Source: Paenalcaligenes sp021793095 | GTDB lineage: Bacteria > Pseudomonadota > Gammaproteobacteria > Burkholderiales > Burkholderiaceae_B | Direction of reading: 5' to 3' | DNA length: 20,987 nt | Assembly: GCA_027317645.1 (NCBI GenBank) | Contig: DAHVQS010000036.1 | Span: 1 to 20,987, forward strand | Shown here: positions 1-8,740 of the stretch, one piece after another | Position numbering within the stretch: the first letter of the stretch is position 1 | Layout of the letters: the number at the start of each line of letters is the position of its first letter | Translations under genes and position numbers: made by a program | Notes under the pieces: model-generated | What the model was told of the DNA's origin: nothing | Seen by the model: only the letters and a program-made list of their open reading frames with translations | The model's database searches: none

Positions 1-1
1 G

Positions 2-610
2 GTACTGGCGATGAACGAATTAGGCCGAGACCCCAACAACGAACAAGCGCTGGCGCAGTTTGAGGCCCATAAGGACGATATAGGCTACGGCTTATTGCTA
101 CAAAAATACGCTCCAGATGGAGATGTGACTCAGGTAACTGAGGATGAAATAGAGATGGCGGCCAAGGACACCATTCCTGAGGTTTGGGTGATTTTCTGGG
201 CCTTCCGTTTGATGGTCGCTTTTGGCTTGCTGATGCTGGCCTACTTTGTCACAGCGATAGTGATGACGCTGCGAAATAGGGTTCAAGATTCGCGCTGGTT
301 TTTGCGCGCCTCTGTATGGATGATTCCCGTTCCCTTCCTCGCTTGTGAAATGGGCTGGCTGGTAGCCGAAATGGGGCGCCAACCCTGGACGGTATTTGAG
401 ATACTGCCTACTTGGCTTTCGGCATCTACCCATTCCGTCACCTATATGGTGGTATCTTTAACTGGTTTTGTGTTGCTTTATACTGCCTTTGCCATCGTCG
501 AGATGTATTTGATGGTGCGCAGTATCAAGAAAGGTCCTGATGCACCGAGCGATCTCGAGCTGCAACAGCTGGGCAAGGCACCCACACAAGGCCAACTGAG
601 CGCAGAATAA
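2..610 (+). CDS. cydA: Cytochrome bd ubiquinol oxidase subunit I, C-terminal part (left edge cut)
   Basis: Open reading frame that enters from the left edge and ends at TAA 608-610; about 202 C-terminal residues are visible. CydA carries the three haems and the quinol site of cytochrome bd, an inner-membrane oxidase that reduces O2 to water. The visible part holds the family signature GRQPW followed by a LPT motif (near nt 373-413), preceded by CEMGWLVAE, which contains the Glu expected to ligate haem b595. FRLMV (near nt 205) holds the Met that should correspond to a haem b558 ligand. Several hydrophobic helices are seen and the C-terminal tail is polar, as in E. coli CydA. The ATG at 11 is internal, not the start, because the frame is open to the edge. 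cydB begins 10 nt downstream, so this is one operon. The haem ligand assignments are inferred by analogy with E. coli. Confidence 0.95.
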   Translation, partial: VLAMNELGRDPNNEQALAQFEAHKDDIGYGLLLQKYAPDGDVTQVTEDEIEMAAKDTIPEVWVIFWAFRLMVAFGLLMLAYFVTAIVMTLRNRVQDSRWFLRASVWMIPVPFLACEMGWLVAEMGRQPWTVFEILPTWLSASTHSVTYMVVSLTGFVLLYTAFAIVEMYLMVRSIKKGPDAPSDLELQQLGKAPTQGQLSAE

Positions 611-620
611 GGAGCACGCC

Positions 621-1760
621 ATGGATGTTTATTTTTACTTGATCATAGTTTGGTGGTTGCTACTTGGCGTCTTATTGATTGCCCTAGGCACAATGGTAGG
701 TATGGATATGGGGGTCGGTACGATTTTGCGCTATGTCGGTCGTACCGATGAAGAACGGCGGATTGCCCTCAATATCATCGGTCCCCATTGGGACGGCAAC
801 CAAGTATGGTTCGTGCTCGGTGGTGGGGCAATCTTTGCCGCCTGGCCATTAGTCTACGCAACCTCGTTTTCTGGTTTCTATATTGTGATGCTCATTTTGC
901 TATGGAGCATGATTGTGCGGCCGCTAGGCTTTGAATATAGAAGCCAGATCGCTTCCGCCTCGTGGCGTAATGTCTGGGATTGGAGCTTATTCATTTCTGG
1001 TTTCATTCCTATGTTGGTATTTGGGGCGGCCATTGGCAATGTCTTGTTAGGAGTGCCGTTTTATTTCGACGAGCGTATGGTCTCGTATTACACCGGAGGC
1101 TTTCTCGAGCTTTTTAACCCATACGCTGTGTTATGCGGTGTGGTTTCGGTGGGCTTGGCGGTCTACGTCGGAGGGGCGATGCTGATGATTCGCAGTGGCG
1201 AAGAGCAGCTCACCCGACGAGCGCGTACGGCTGCCATTTGGGGTGGGCTCATCGCTTTGATTGTCATGACCATCCTGGGCTTTTGGTCTGCAGGGCTGCC
1301 CGGTTATGAGATTGTGCAATCGCCTGCACCTGGCATACAGCAAACCCCCTTGCATCAGACAGTGGCCATTGTGCCCGAGAGTCTACTCAGTAACTATGCT
1401 GCATACCCGATATTGTGGCTGTTGCCTGCATTGGCTTATGCTGGGATTCTCTTGGGTATTATTGCGCTTTTGTTGGGCCGTCCGGCTTGGGGATGGTGGT
1501 TGGGCGCAATTGCTTGGATCGGTGTGCTGGGCATGGTGGGGGCAGCAATGTTTCCGTTTATTATGCCCTCAATCAGTGAGCCCTCGCACAGTCTGACAGT
1601 GTGGAATTCGGGGGCCAGCACCCTGACCATGGGCTGGATGCTCGGTTTTTCAGCAATCTTTATCCCGTTAATTGCTTGTTATACCAGCTGGGCTTTTCAC
1701 GTGATGCGTGGCAAGGTCAATCTGGAGCGCCTCGAGCAGAAAGATGGGCATATGTACTAA
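621..1760 (+). CDS. cydB: Cytochrome bd ubiquinol oxidase subunit II
   Basis: A 379-residue polytopic membrane protein, the same length as E. coli CydB as I recall it, and alignable to it without gaps over the N-terminal region. W57-D58 lie in the conserved HWDGNQVW motif (residues 56-63); D58 belongs to the proposed proton pathway to the haem d site. The C-terminal MFPFIMPS motif is also typical. CydB is the second core subunit of the oxidase and wraps against CydA. The start is well supported: TAAGGAG (608-614) overlaps the cydA stop and lies 6-7 nt before the ATG. cydX follows after 12 nt. One oddity: the usual DGFD motif of the first helix reads VGMD (residues 26-29), so the first Asp is lost while D29 is kept. 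Confidence 0.97.
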   Translation: MDVYFYLIIVWWLLLGVLLIALGTMVGMDMGVGTILRYVGRTDEERRIALNIIGPHWDGNQVWFVLGGGAIFAAWPLVYATSFSGFYIVMLILLWSMIVRPLGFEYRSQIASASWRNVWDWSLFISGFIPMLVFGAAIGNVLLGVPFYFDERMVSYYTGGFLELFNPYAVLCGVVSVGLAVYVGGAMLMIRSGEEQLTRRARTAAIWGGLIALIVMTILGFWSAGLPGYEIVQSPAPGIQQTPLHQTVAIVPESLLSNYAAYPILWLLPALAYAGILLGIIALLLGRPAWGWWLGAIAWIGVLGMVGAAMFPFIMPSISEPSHSLTVWNSGASTLTMGWMLGFSAIFIPLIACYTSWAFHVMRGKVNLERLEQKDGHMY

Positions 1761-1772
1761 GGAGAATGATCA

Positions 1773-1991
1773 ATGTCAACTTTTTCCCGTGTGGTTATTT
1801 TGTTCATTTTGGCAGTGATCACCATCCTCTTGGCCATCATTTTAGGTGACTACGGCCCTTGGTACCTAGCGTGGTTATTGGGTACCGGGTTTATGGTTTT
1901 AGTGGCCGCCATGGGGGGGGTGCTCTTTGAAGACCAAGAGACCGAGCTCATTCAACGCGGCAATACGCAGGATGCATCCCAAGAGGATTAA
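1773..1991 (+). CDS. cydX: Elongated CydX-family small subunit of cytochrome bd, with an extra N-terminal helix
   Basis: A 72-residue membrane protein directly after cydB, with GGAG (1761-1764) 8 nt before the ATG. Residues 30-53 align without gaps to residues 2-25 of E. coli CydX: WY.AW.LGT (30-38) is shared, and E53 falls where CydX has its conserved Glu25. CydX stabilises the oxidase by packing against CydA. E. coli CydX is only 37 residues. This protein has about 28 extra N-terminal residues forming a second hydrophobic helix (about 7-24) before a short GDYGP turn. There is no ATG between the two halves, so a separate CydX start is unlikely. The extra part begins MST and is the length of E. 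coli CydH (29 residues), which suggests a CydH-CydX fusion; that part is inference. The C-terminus is a polar tail rich in Gln, Glu and Asp. Confidence 0.88.
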   Translation: MSTFSRVVILFILAVITILLAIILGDYGPWYLAWLLGTGFMVLVAAMGGVLFEDQETELIQRGNTQDASQED

Positions 1992-2007
1992 CGCCGCTGG
2001 GCCTAAT

Positions 2008-3477
2008 TTATAAGGTCCACTTATACACTAACCCGTCTTTGATGATGGCCCTGAGGCTGTCATCGGGACGGGTTAAAAAATCTAGGTTCCTATCAGGTGT
2101 GCCCTCTACAATAAGGATATCGGCCATGGCATTGGCCTTTAGAACGCCGACGGGGGCGGGATAGGGATAACGATTGCCTGCTAGGGCGAGCAGCTTGCCA
2201 TTGTCGCCAGTCGCTATTTTCAGCGCGGTCAATGGGTCATAAAACTGCGTCATTTTAGCCAGCATATGGCCTTGGCGCGGTAAATTCTGAGGGGTAAACA
2301 AGATATCAGTCCCCCAGGCTGTTTTAATATCAAAGCGCTGTGCCAGTTCATAGGCATTGACGGTCCCTTGGGCCACACGCTGTTGTTTCCTTTGGGTGTT
2401 GGGGTCATTGTGCTGGTTAGCGTCCTCATCACCTAAGAAAGGCTGCAAACTCCACCACACCCCCTCATCTCGCATCAGGCGAGCGGTCTCTTCATCTGCC
2501 AACTGACCATGCTCAATGGATGCCACCCCATTTTCTATCGCGCGCTTGATGCCTTGGGCTGTGTAAACATGCACCATGGCATAGGTGCCCCAGTCCTTGG
2601 CAGCCTGTACGCCAGCGCGCAACTCATCGGCTGTAAATTGCACACTGTCAATGGGGTCATACAGTGAGGTCACCCCACCGCCTACCATCAGTTTGATTTG
2701 TGTCGCGCCCAAGAGCAATTGTTCACGCACGCGTTGTAGCACCTGAGCCTGCCCATTGGCTAGCGAGGTCACACCAGCACGCTCACTGTGGCCGAGTTGA
2801 TCCGGCGTGGACGGGATTTCGTAGCGCATACGAAAATCCCCATGGCCAGAGGTTTGAGAGATCATGGCCCCGGATGGAAAAATACGGGGGCCGTGCAAAA
2901 TATGATCATCAATGGCTTTTTTGAGCGCAAAACTGGGCCCACCCGCATCGCGCACGGTGGTGAACCCGCGCAACAAGGTGTTTTCAGCCTCTTTGGCGGC
3001 AATAAGATGAATGAGTGCCACATCGGCCGCCATGGCCTGCATTTCCGTGATTGCGCACAGCGTCGTGTGCCAATGTGCATCGATGAGTCCAGGCATCACG
3101 ACATGGTTTTGGCAATCAATGATGTGCGCATCCCCTTGGTCAACGCCTGAATTTTCAACCGCTGTAATGCGATTGCCCTCGATACGCAGACTCAGACCCG
3201 TTTGTAAGCGGGTTTGTTCACCATCAAAAAGCCGCATATTGGTAAGCACAAAAGGTTTATCACTATGCTGGGGGCTGAGGCCAAAACGGCTTTGCCTCTT
3301 GAATGCGGTCAACGACTCTTGTAAACGGAGCTGACCCGCATTGTCCGCCATGGCCATCATGACCTGGGCGTGTATCTTACGCGCTGGTTCATCTGAGCAT
3401 TTGCATTGCTCATGCTCTTCTTGGATAGGGGTTGATTGAGGCTGATAGACAGAATCAAGGGGGTCAGGTGTAAACAT
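2008..3477 (-). CDS. Metal-dependent amidohydrolase, cytoplasmic paralogue
   Basis: A 489-residue member of the amidohydrolase superfamily, in the group that includes imidazolonepropionase-like and Xaa-Pro/Xaa-Arg dipeptidase-like enzymes. The metal-binding set looks complete: H135 and H137 in DAHWH, K262 (probable carboxylated lysine) in QIKLMVGGG, H303 in MVHVY, H323 in IEHG and D391 in WGTDI. It should therefore be an active hydrolase of an amide or cyclic substrate; the substrate cannot be told from sequence. The first roughly 72 residues are polar with a CKC motif and no signal peptide, so a cytoplasmic location is expected. The start is supported by AAGGAAG a few bases upstream. It is the paralogue of the gene at 9055-10470. 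The antiporter gene lies 63 nt upstream on the same strand, so co-transcription is possible. It converges on cydX with only 16 nt between the stops. Confidence 0.88.
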   Translation of the reverse strand: MFTPDPLDSVYQPQSTPIQEEHEQCKCSDEPARKIHAQVMMAMADNAGQLRLQESLTAFKRQSRFGLSPQHSDKPFVLTNMRLFDGEQTRLQTGLSLRIEGNRITAVENSGVDQGDAHIIDCQNHVVMPGLIDAHWHTTLCAITEMQAMAADVALIHLIAAKEAENTLLRGFTTVRDAGGPSFALKKAIDDHILHGPRIFPSGAMISQTSGHGDFRMRYEIPSTPDQLGHSERAGVTSLANGQAQVLQRVREQLLLGATQIKLMVGGGVTSLYDPIDSVQFTADELRAGVQAAKDWGTYAMVHVYTAQGIKRAIENGVASIEHGQLADEETARLMRDEGVWWSLQPFLGDEDANQHNDPNTQRKQQRVAQGTVNAYELAQRFDIKTAWGTDILFTPQNLPRQGHMLAKMTQFYDPLTALKIATGDNGKLLALAGNRYPYPAPVGVLKANAMADILIVEGTPDRNLDFLTRPDDSLRAIIKDGLVYKWTL

Positions 3478-3540
3478 AAAGCTTCCTTTGGTATGGGGTA
3501 GGAAAACCTTTGTTTAAAGGGCTGAAAGTTGTTTTTATTT

Positions 3541-5175
3541 TTATTTAAATCGATATTCGTCGAAATCCAATTGTCGCACGAGTTGGCGTGCTAATTCATC
3601 AGAGATTTTACGGTGGCGGGCCAGAGAATAAATAGATTGTCTGGCCGTACTGATGATGGCAAGCCGCATTTTATTTTTTTCCAAATATAGCTGATGGCCC
3701 GGCTCCTCAGGATCTGAACTGCTAATAAATGTCTGCTTGAAATCATTTAAGAGCTGCTCTTTTAATTCATAAAGATCGATATCTGTGAGCAGGTTGGTGG
3801 TATCTACGGATTGAATATAACGGTCCAGCTCTTTTTCAGCTTGGTGTAAGGCAAAGCTGAGGGCTGTTTTGCGCTGTTCACCATGACGGGAATGCAGTGC
3901 GGTACTGCGCGGCATGTTGCTCAGTAATAAGGGGAGGGCGATGCTGGCCGCTACCAAGGTGGCAATGATTACCGTTGCGGCCAGAAAAATAGCTAAATCA
4001 CGGGCTGGAAAAGCGCTGTTATCAGGTAATACCAAGGGTAATGTCATGACCCCGGCCAGCGATAAGGCACCGCGAGCCCCTGCAAAAGACAAGATCCAGA
4101 TATGCACCCAGCGAATGGTATTGTCAATAGCAAAGAAGTTGGGGCGCAATAATTTTGAGCTAGACACCGCGACAGTGATCCACAAAAAGCGCAGCAACAC
4201 TAATGCCAGCATAATGACAATGGCGTAAATCACCAGCCACCAAGGATTGTGATGGCCGGTTTGCTCAACTATTTTTACAGCACCCGTAAAGATATTAGGT
4301 AACTGCTCTCCTAAGAGAACAAAAATCATCCCGTTGAGCGTAAATTGGATGGTATCCCACATTGAGGTGCGGCGCATCCGTGTGAGCGTGCTGACGCGCC
4401 CTGAAAGCTCTAAATGGCCCATGGTCAAGCCTGCAGTCACGGCGGCTAAAATGCCAGAACCGCCGACATGTTCAGCCAGTGCATAGGCCGCAAAGGGCAT
4501 CAGTAGGCTGAGCAGTATATCTGCCCCGGTGTCACTGCCAAAAAAACGGCTAAAGTAGCGATAGGCGGTAGAGAGGACTTGAGTGACGATAATCCCCATC
4601 AAAATGCCGGCAAATACGACCCACACAAAGGATTTAGCAGCATCCACTAGGGAAAAGGTGCCGGTCATGACCGCCGCGACGGCCATGCGAAATGCGACCA
4701 GCCCACTGGCATCATTAAATAACCCTTCGCCTTCCAAAATGGCCATGATGCGTCGTGGCATGGGTAGACGCCGTGTAATCCCATTCACAGCCACAGGGTC
4801 CGTCGGCGACACAATGGCCGCTAAAGCAAAGGCGACCATGAGAGGCATTGAGGGAATTAACCAATGCAAAAGATAGCCAAGCCCTAACACAGTGATGATG
4901 ACCAACCCAAAAGCCAGCAAGAAAATACTAAAACGGTCTTTTTTTAATTCGTCTTTAGGTATTCGCCAACCGTCAAGAAAAAGTAATGGCGGAATAAAGA
5001 GGAAAATAAATACCTCTGGTTGTAATGCAATGCCTTCATTAAAAAAACTTGTAACAATAAATCCGAGGGCAATTTGAATTAACGGCGTTGGGATTCCCCA
5101 AGGCAAAACTCTACCAATCATGCTGCTAAGAATCACAGCAATAAGCATGACGAAAATGAGGATAATTGTTTCCAT
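3541..5175 (-). CDS. Na+/H+ antiporter, CPA1 family, YjcE-like
   Basis: A 544-residue protein with about twelve hydrophobic helices in the first 400 residues and a charged cytoplasmic tail (about 415-544). The length and order match E. coli YjcE (549 residues). Shared motifs are IPPLLFLDGW (61-70), SPTDPVAV (123-130) and GEGLFNDASGLV (149-160), with the N154-D155 pair of the ion-binding site, plus FAGARGALSLAGV before a VLPD...FPARD stretch. The family exchanges cytoplasmic Na+ (or K+) for H+ across the inner membrane and serves in pH and salt homeostasis. The gene is divergent from the mechanosensitive channel gene across 226 nt of AT-rich DNA, an arrangement that could allow shared osmotic or ionic control. 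Cation specificity cannot be read from the sequence. Confidence 0.92.
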   Translation of the reverse strand: METIILIFVMLIAVILSSMIGRVLPWGIPTPLIQIALGFIVTSFFNEGIALQPEVFIFLFIPPLLFLDGWRIPKDELKKDRFSIFLLAFGLVIITVLGLGYLLHWLIPSMPLMVAFALAAIVSPTDPVAVNGITRRLPMPRRIMAILEGEGLFNDASGLVAFRMAVAAVMTGTFSLVDAAKSFVWVVFAGILMGIIVTQVLSTAYRYFSRFFGSDTGADILLSLLMPFAAYALAEHVGGSGILAAVTAGLTMGHLELSGRVSTLTRMRRTSMWDTIQFTLNGMIFVLLGEQLPNIFTGAVKIVEQTGHHNPWWLVIYAIVIMLALVLLRFLWITVAVSSSKLLRPNFFAIDNTIRWVHIWILSFAGARGALSLAGVMTLPLVLPDNSAFPARDLAIFLAATVIIATLVAASIALPLLLSNMPRSTALHSRHGEQRKTALSFALHQAEKELDRYIQSVDTTNLLTDIDLYELKEQLLNDFKQTFISSSDPEEPGHQLYLEKNKMRLAIISTARQSIYSLARHRKISDELARQLVRQLDFDEYRFK

Positions 5176-5401
5176 GATTTAATTCTTGGGGGAAAAATAA
5201 ATAAATTTAAACTAAGTTTACCGTATCGTTACCCAAACCACTTATTTGTAATTAGCAACTTTTGCAATAAAGATTGGTAATCTTGAAGCCTCAATGCTAG
5301 TATTTTTTAAAGGTTTTACTTTATACAGCCCATCGCGGGGATGCAAACAGTAACAAAAAAACAATAACGCCAATCAAACAAGACAAAGGTTTTTTCTCAA
5401 T
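5176..5401. other. AT-rich divergent intergenic region
   Basis: 226 nt between the divergent antiporter (-) and YbiO-type channel (+) genes. It is clearly more AT-rich than its neighbours and must hold promoters for both. A possible -10 for the + gene is TATACA (5322-5327), but no convincing -35 stands at the right distance. I see no strong inverted repeat or gene here. Confidence 0.45.
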
Positions 5402-7936
5402 ATGTATTCAATCGATCGCAGCGTATGGTGTTATTTCAAGCAAGGGGTGATTTTGCTGCTACTTTGGGTAGCCTTTTCTTTTGCCCCCATACATGCCGAA
5501 GAGGGGAGTGCCGATGATGCTAATGGCGAGGTGACAGTTGAGTTGCTCGCTGAGGCGTTAGCTGATGATTCCGTCAGAGATCAGTTGGTCGAACATTTGC
5601 GGGCTATTTCCCATGGCGAGACCGTAGTCATCGTGGATGGCGATGGTGAGCAACAGCCTTTGGCGCATGCCGAGCCCCAGGAGTCAACGGGCAGCAAGTT
5701 CGTCCATCGACTACAAAGGTTTGCTCAAGATCTGCGCCAAGATATCGGGCACTCATGGCAAATTGTAGTGGCTCTGTTTAAAGGCGATGACAGCCAAGTG
5801 GGCAGAATTAAGGGCTGGCAGCAGTCGGTATTGAGCCTGATTTTGACTATTGTGGTGACCGTGGCGGCTTATGGTATTTTACGTCGTGTCATCGTGCCTA
5901 TCTTTCGGGCCGTGGCCCAGTGGGCAACGCGACTTCCCTCAGCTGCCAAGCTGGCCGATCAGCAACGCGCGTTAGAAAAACGCTTTTGGCAGCGTCGGCG
6001 TCGGCTGATGGCTATTCATAAAGAACAAGAGGAGGCCGCCCAAACAGATACTGGGGGCGAATTCGCTCATGTCCAAGAGGACAGTGACGATGCTGCGGCA
6101 GAAATGGACCAAGATCTGCGCCGGCTCGATCCCGAGCAGGCCAAAAAGAATTACGTGGCACGATACACCAAACTGCGGAAAATGCTCGCCGTGGTGGGGG
6201 CTTTTGTCATTGACGTGTTGGCGATTATGGTCGCCGCCTTGATTGGTTATGTGGTGACCACTGCTGCTTTTGCCCATGATCACCAGTTAACCCTATTTAG
6301 CATGCAATTCCTAACCGCCTTCTTTGCCGTTGAGGTCGTCAAGGCGATTAGCCGCTTATTTTTTGCTGAGCGCTTTGAGGCATTGCGATTGATCCCCATC
6401 GAAGAACAAGGGGCACGTTATTGGCATGGTTGGTTTGCCAATGTCGTCAATGTGGGCGGCTATGGCTTATTGGTCCTGGTACCGTTCCTGCAGGCCGTTT
6501 TTGCACCCTCTGTGGCCAATGTCTTCGGTTCGTTGCTGATGTTGGTGGTGTACTTTTATGCGGTGGGTGTGTTGTGGCGTCAGCGCCAACAGGTCTCTGA
6601 GGGCTTTATTGCGATGGCCGAACGCAGTGAAGATGCCATCGGGGGCAGTATATGGCGCATCTCTGCCCGATTGTGGTTTGTGGTGGCTTGGATATATTTC
6701 ACGGTCTTGTTATTCATGACGCTGATCGATCAGCAAAATGCGCTCAGCTTTATGGCACAGGCCAGTTTGCAAACATTATTGACGCTGATGATTGGGGGGG
6801 CCCTGTTTTTAATTACGACCTCGCTCTCATCACATCACGTGCATTTATCCGAGCGCTGGAATGAGTTCTTTCCTCTCCTCGAAGAGCGCTTGAATTCATA
6901 TATGCCCATCTTTTTTCAGGTGGTGCGGCTTTTCTTATTTGCCGGTATTATTTTTAGCTTGCTGGACGCCTGGCAGGTGATGAGCTTCCAAGAATGGTTG
7001 ACCCAAGGGCAGGGTCTGGCCGTCCTACAGACTATTTTGCGTATCGTGCTGGTATGCGCGGTGGCCGCGACGGTTTGGATTATTTTGGCCAGCTTTATTG
7101 AGCACCGTTTGGCGGTTTCTGGCACGCATATGCCCTCAGAGCGCGAGCGCACCCTGCTGATGCTCTTTAAAAATGCGTTAGTCATTATTATTAGTGGCTT
7201 AACGGTGTTGATTGTGCTCTCACAGCTGGGCATCGACATTGGACCGTTAATCGCAGGGGCAGGGGTGATTGGTCTGGCGGTAGGTTTTGGGGCCCAAAAG
7301 CTCGTCCAAGATGTGATTACGGGCATTTTCATCCAGCTTGAAAATGGCATGAACCAAAATGATGTGGTCGAGGTGGCGGGCTTGTTTGGATCGGTAGAAA
7401 AGCTAACCATTCGCTCGGTGGTGATTCGCACCTTGGATGGCGGGTATCATCTCGTGCCTTTTTCTTCCATCGACAGTGTTTCGAACCACACGCGTGATTA
7501 TGGTTATACCGTCGGCGAGTATGTGGTTGGACACCGCGAGTCAGTGGATGAGACCATGCACTACCTCGCCGTGGCCTTTGATGATCTCAAACATGATCCG
7601 GCGGTTGCGGACAGCATCCTCGAAGATATCACCATCCAAGGGGTGACGGAAATTAATCAACAAGGCGTCAAGTTACGCATTTTGATTAAAACAGTTCCCG
7701 GTATGCAATGGGCCGTGCAGCGCAGCTATAATCGGTACGTCAAGATGCGTTTTGATGAGGCCGGTATTGAGATGCCTTATCCCCATAGTGTGCTGCATTT
7801 TGGCCGTGACAAAAAAGGATACGCATCACCCATTGATGTTCAAATGGTTGAGGCGCTGGCTGATAGCAAACAGCAAACCCCTACAGGCTATCCGCCAGCA
7901 GGCCAAACACCTCGAGCCTTTCCGGGTGAGTCATAG
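5402..7936 (+). CDS. ybiO: Mechanosensitive ion channel, MscS family, YbiO type
   Basis: An 844-residue inner-membrane channel. A signal-like hydrophobic segment (about 14-30, ending APIHA) precedes a periplasmic part and many membrane helices. The MscS core is at about 588-690: a Gly/Ala-rich pore helix AGAGVIGLAVGFGAQ followed by LVQDVITGIFIQLENGMN and the beta domain with PFSSI. Order and local matches (ARYW near the middle, ENRL/EHRLA, then LLMLFKNAL versus LLTLFRNAL) follow E. coli YbiO, about 741 residues. YbiO opens under membrane tension to release solutes on hypo-osmotic shock. The extra length comes largely from a highly charged, probably cytoplasmic stretch at about 183-258 that E. 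coli YbiO lacks. The start has only a distant AAAGG, so initiation is less certain, but the signal peptide fits it. The MgtC-like gene follows after 42 nt. Confidence 0.9.
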   Translation: MYSIDRSVWCYFKQGVILLLLWVAFSFAPIHAEEGSADDANGEVTVELLAEALADDSVRDQLVEHLRAISHGETVVIVDGDGEQQPLAHAEPQESTGSKFVHRLQRFAQDLRQDIGHSWQIVVALFKGDDSQVGRIKGWQQSVLSLILTIVVTVAAYGILRRVIVPIFRAVAQWATRLPSAAKLADQQRALEKRFWQRRRRLMAIHKEQEEAAQTDTGGEFAHVQEDSDDAAAEMDQDLRRLDPEQAKKNYVARYTKLRKMLAVVGAFVIDVLAIMVAALIGYVVTTAAFAHDHQLTLFSMQFLTAFFAVEVVKAISRLFFAERFEALRLIPIEEQGARYWHGWFANVVNVGGYGLLVLVPFLQAVFAPSVANVFGSLLMLVVYFYAVGVLWRQRQQVSEGFIAMAERSEDAIGGSIWRISARLWFVVAWIYFTVLLFMTLIDQQNALSFMAQASLQTLLTLMIGGALFLITTSLSSHHVHLSERWNEFFPLLEERLNSYMPIFFQVVRLFLFAGIIFSLLDAWQVMSFQEWLTQGQGLAVLQTILRIVLVCAVAATVWIILASFIEHRLAVSGTHMPSERERTLLMLFKNALVIIISGLTVLIVLSQLGIDIGPLIAGAGVIGLAVGFGAQKLVQDVITGIFIQLENGMNQNDVVEVAGLFGSVEKLTIRSVVIRTLDGGYHLVPFSSIDSVSNHTRDYGYTVGEYVVGHRESVDETMHYLAVAFDDLKHDPAVADSILEDITIQGVTEINQQGVKLRILIKTVPGMQWAVQRSYNRYVKMRFDEAGIEMPYPHSVLHFGRDKKGYASPIDVQMVEALADSKQQTPTGYPPAGQTPRAFPGES

Positions 7937-7978
7937 CGTTTTATAGAGAGTACCTCATCACAGTGGTGGCGCCTGAGC

Positions 7979-8704
7979 ATGCTAGCGATACAACAAAAAT
8001 TCCTTTTTTTGGATTTTATAAATACCTTTATTAGCTTATTGGCGGCGTTCATTCTCGGTTCCCTGATCGGGATTGAGCGCGAATTCAGGCGCCAAGTGGC
8101 AGGCTTACGCACCAACGTCCTCGTGGCGGTTGGTGCGGCTATTTTTGTAGACCTCGCGATGCGTGCTGCGGGTTCTGATGGTGCCGTGCGCATCGCCTCT
8201 TCGGTGGTTTCCGGGGTTGGTTTTCTGGGGGCTGGAGCCATCATGAGAGATAGCTCGGGCAGCAGCATAAGGGGGTTAAATACAGCCGCCACCCTGTGGT
8301 CGTCGGCAGCTGTCGGCGCCTGTGCGGGGGCTGATCTGATTGCCGAGGCCGCACTGGGAACTCTTTTTATTATCGCAGCGAATAGTGCACTTCGGGGGCT
8401 AGAGCGGATCATCAGCCGACAGCCTATAAATACCCTCCAACAAGAATTACGTCATGTGGTACATCTGATTACCGACACAGAAGACCGTGATCGCGCGCTG
8501 GGTATTTTTACTGATTTATTGCAAAAGAAAAACTTGCCCCTAGGGAAAATAGACATCAAGCCTTTCAGTGATGAAGAGATAGAAATACAAGCCACTGTAG
8601 ATGTTAAGGGCATTAGCGAAGAGGAGATTGGTGATTTTATTCGCTTGCTCAATCAAAAGGCAGTGATCCGCCATGCGTATTGGTTACCGCGCGTCCATCA
8701 GTAA
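7979..8704 (+). CDS. MgtC/SapB-family membrane protein with C-terminal ACT-like domain
   Basis: A 241-residue protein. The N-terminal half (about 10-140) is the MgtC/SapB membrane domain, with GSLIGIEREFRRQVAGLRTN early and GVGFLGAGAIM plus RGLNTAATLW in the middle, all family signatures. The C-terminal part (about 155-238) is soluble with an alternating beta/alpha pattern consistent with the ACT-like domain found in many MgtC proteins. In pathogens MgtC supports growth at low Mg2+ and modulates the F-type ATPase; many family members elsewhere have no assigned role, so no specific function is claimed. It lies 42 nt after the ybiO-like gene on the same strand, so co-transcription is plausible. 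No good ribosome binding site is seen before the ATG; the conserved domain begins soon after, so the start cannot be far off. Confidence 0.87.
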   Translation: MLAIQQKFLFLDFINTFISLLAAFILGSLIGIEREFRRQVAGLRTNVLVAVGAAIFVDLAMRAAGSDGAVRIASSVVSGVGFLGAGAIMRDSSGSSIRGLNTAATLWSSAAVGACAGADLIAEAALGTLFIIAANSALRGLERIISRQPINTLQQELRHVVHLITDTEDRDRALGIFTDLLQKKNLPLGKIDIKPFSDEEIEIQATVDVKGISEEEIGDFIRLLNQKAVIRHAYWLPRVHQ

Positions 8705-8740
8705 TCGCGCTTTAACTGTGCCCTGCAGTGCGAGTTTTTG

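Noticed and set aside
2008..3477. Degenerate Tat signal (KRQSRFGL, residues 60-67) in the first amidohydrolase
   Set aside because: It sits 60 residues in and has no hydrophobic stretch after it, so it cannot act as a signal; a lost signal is possible but not shown.
3507..3520. Terminator CCTTT-gttt-AAAGG between antiporter and amidohydrolase
   Set aside because: The stem is only 5 bp and AT-rich with a short T-run, too weak to call.
6916..7431. Long minus-strand open frame inside the ybiO-like gene
   Set aside because: It is a shadow of the real gene; it has no domain and no ribosome binding site, and the plus frame is clearly conserved.
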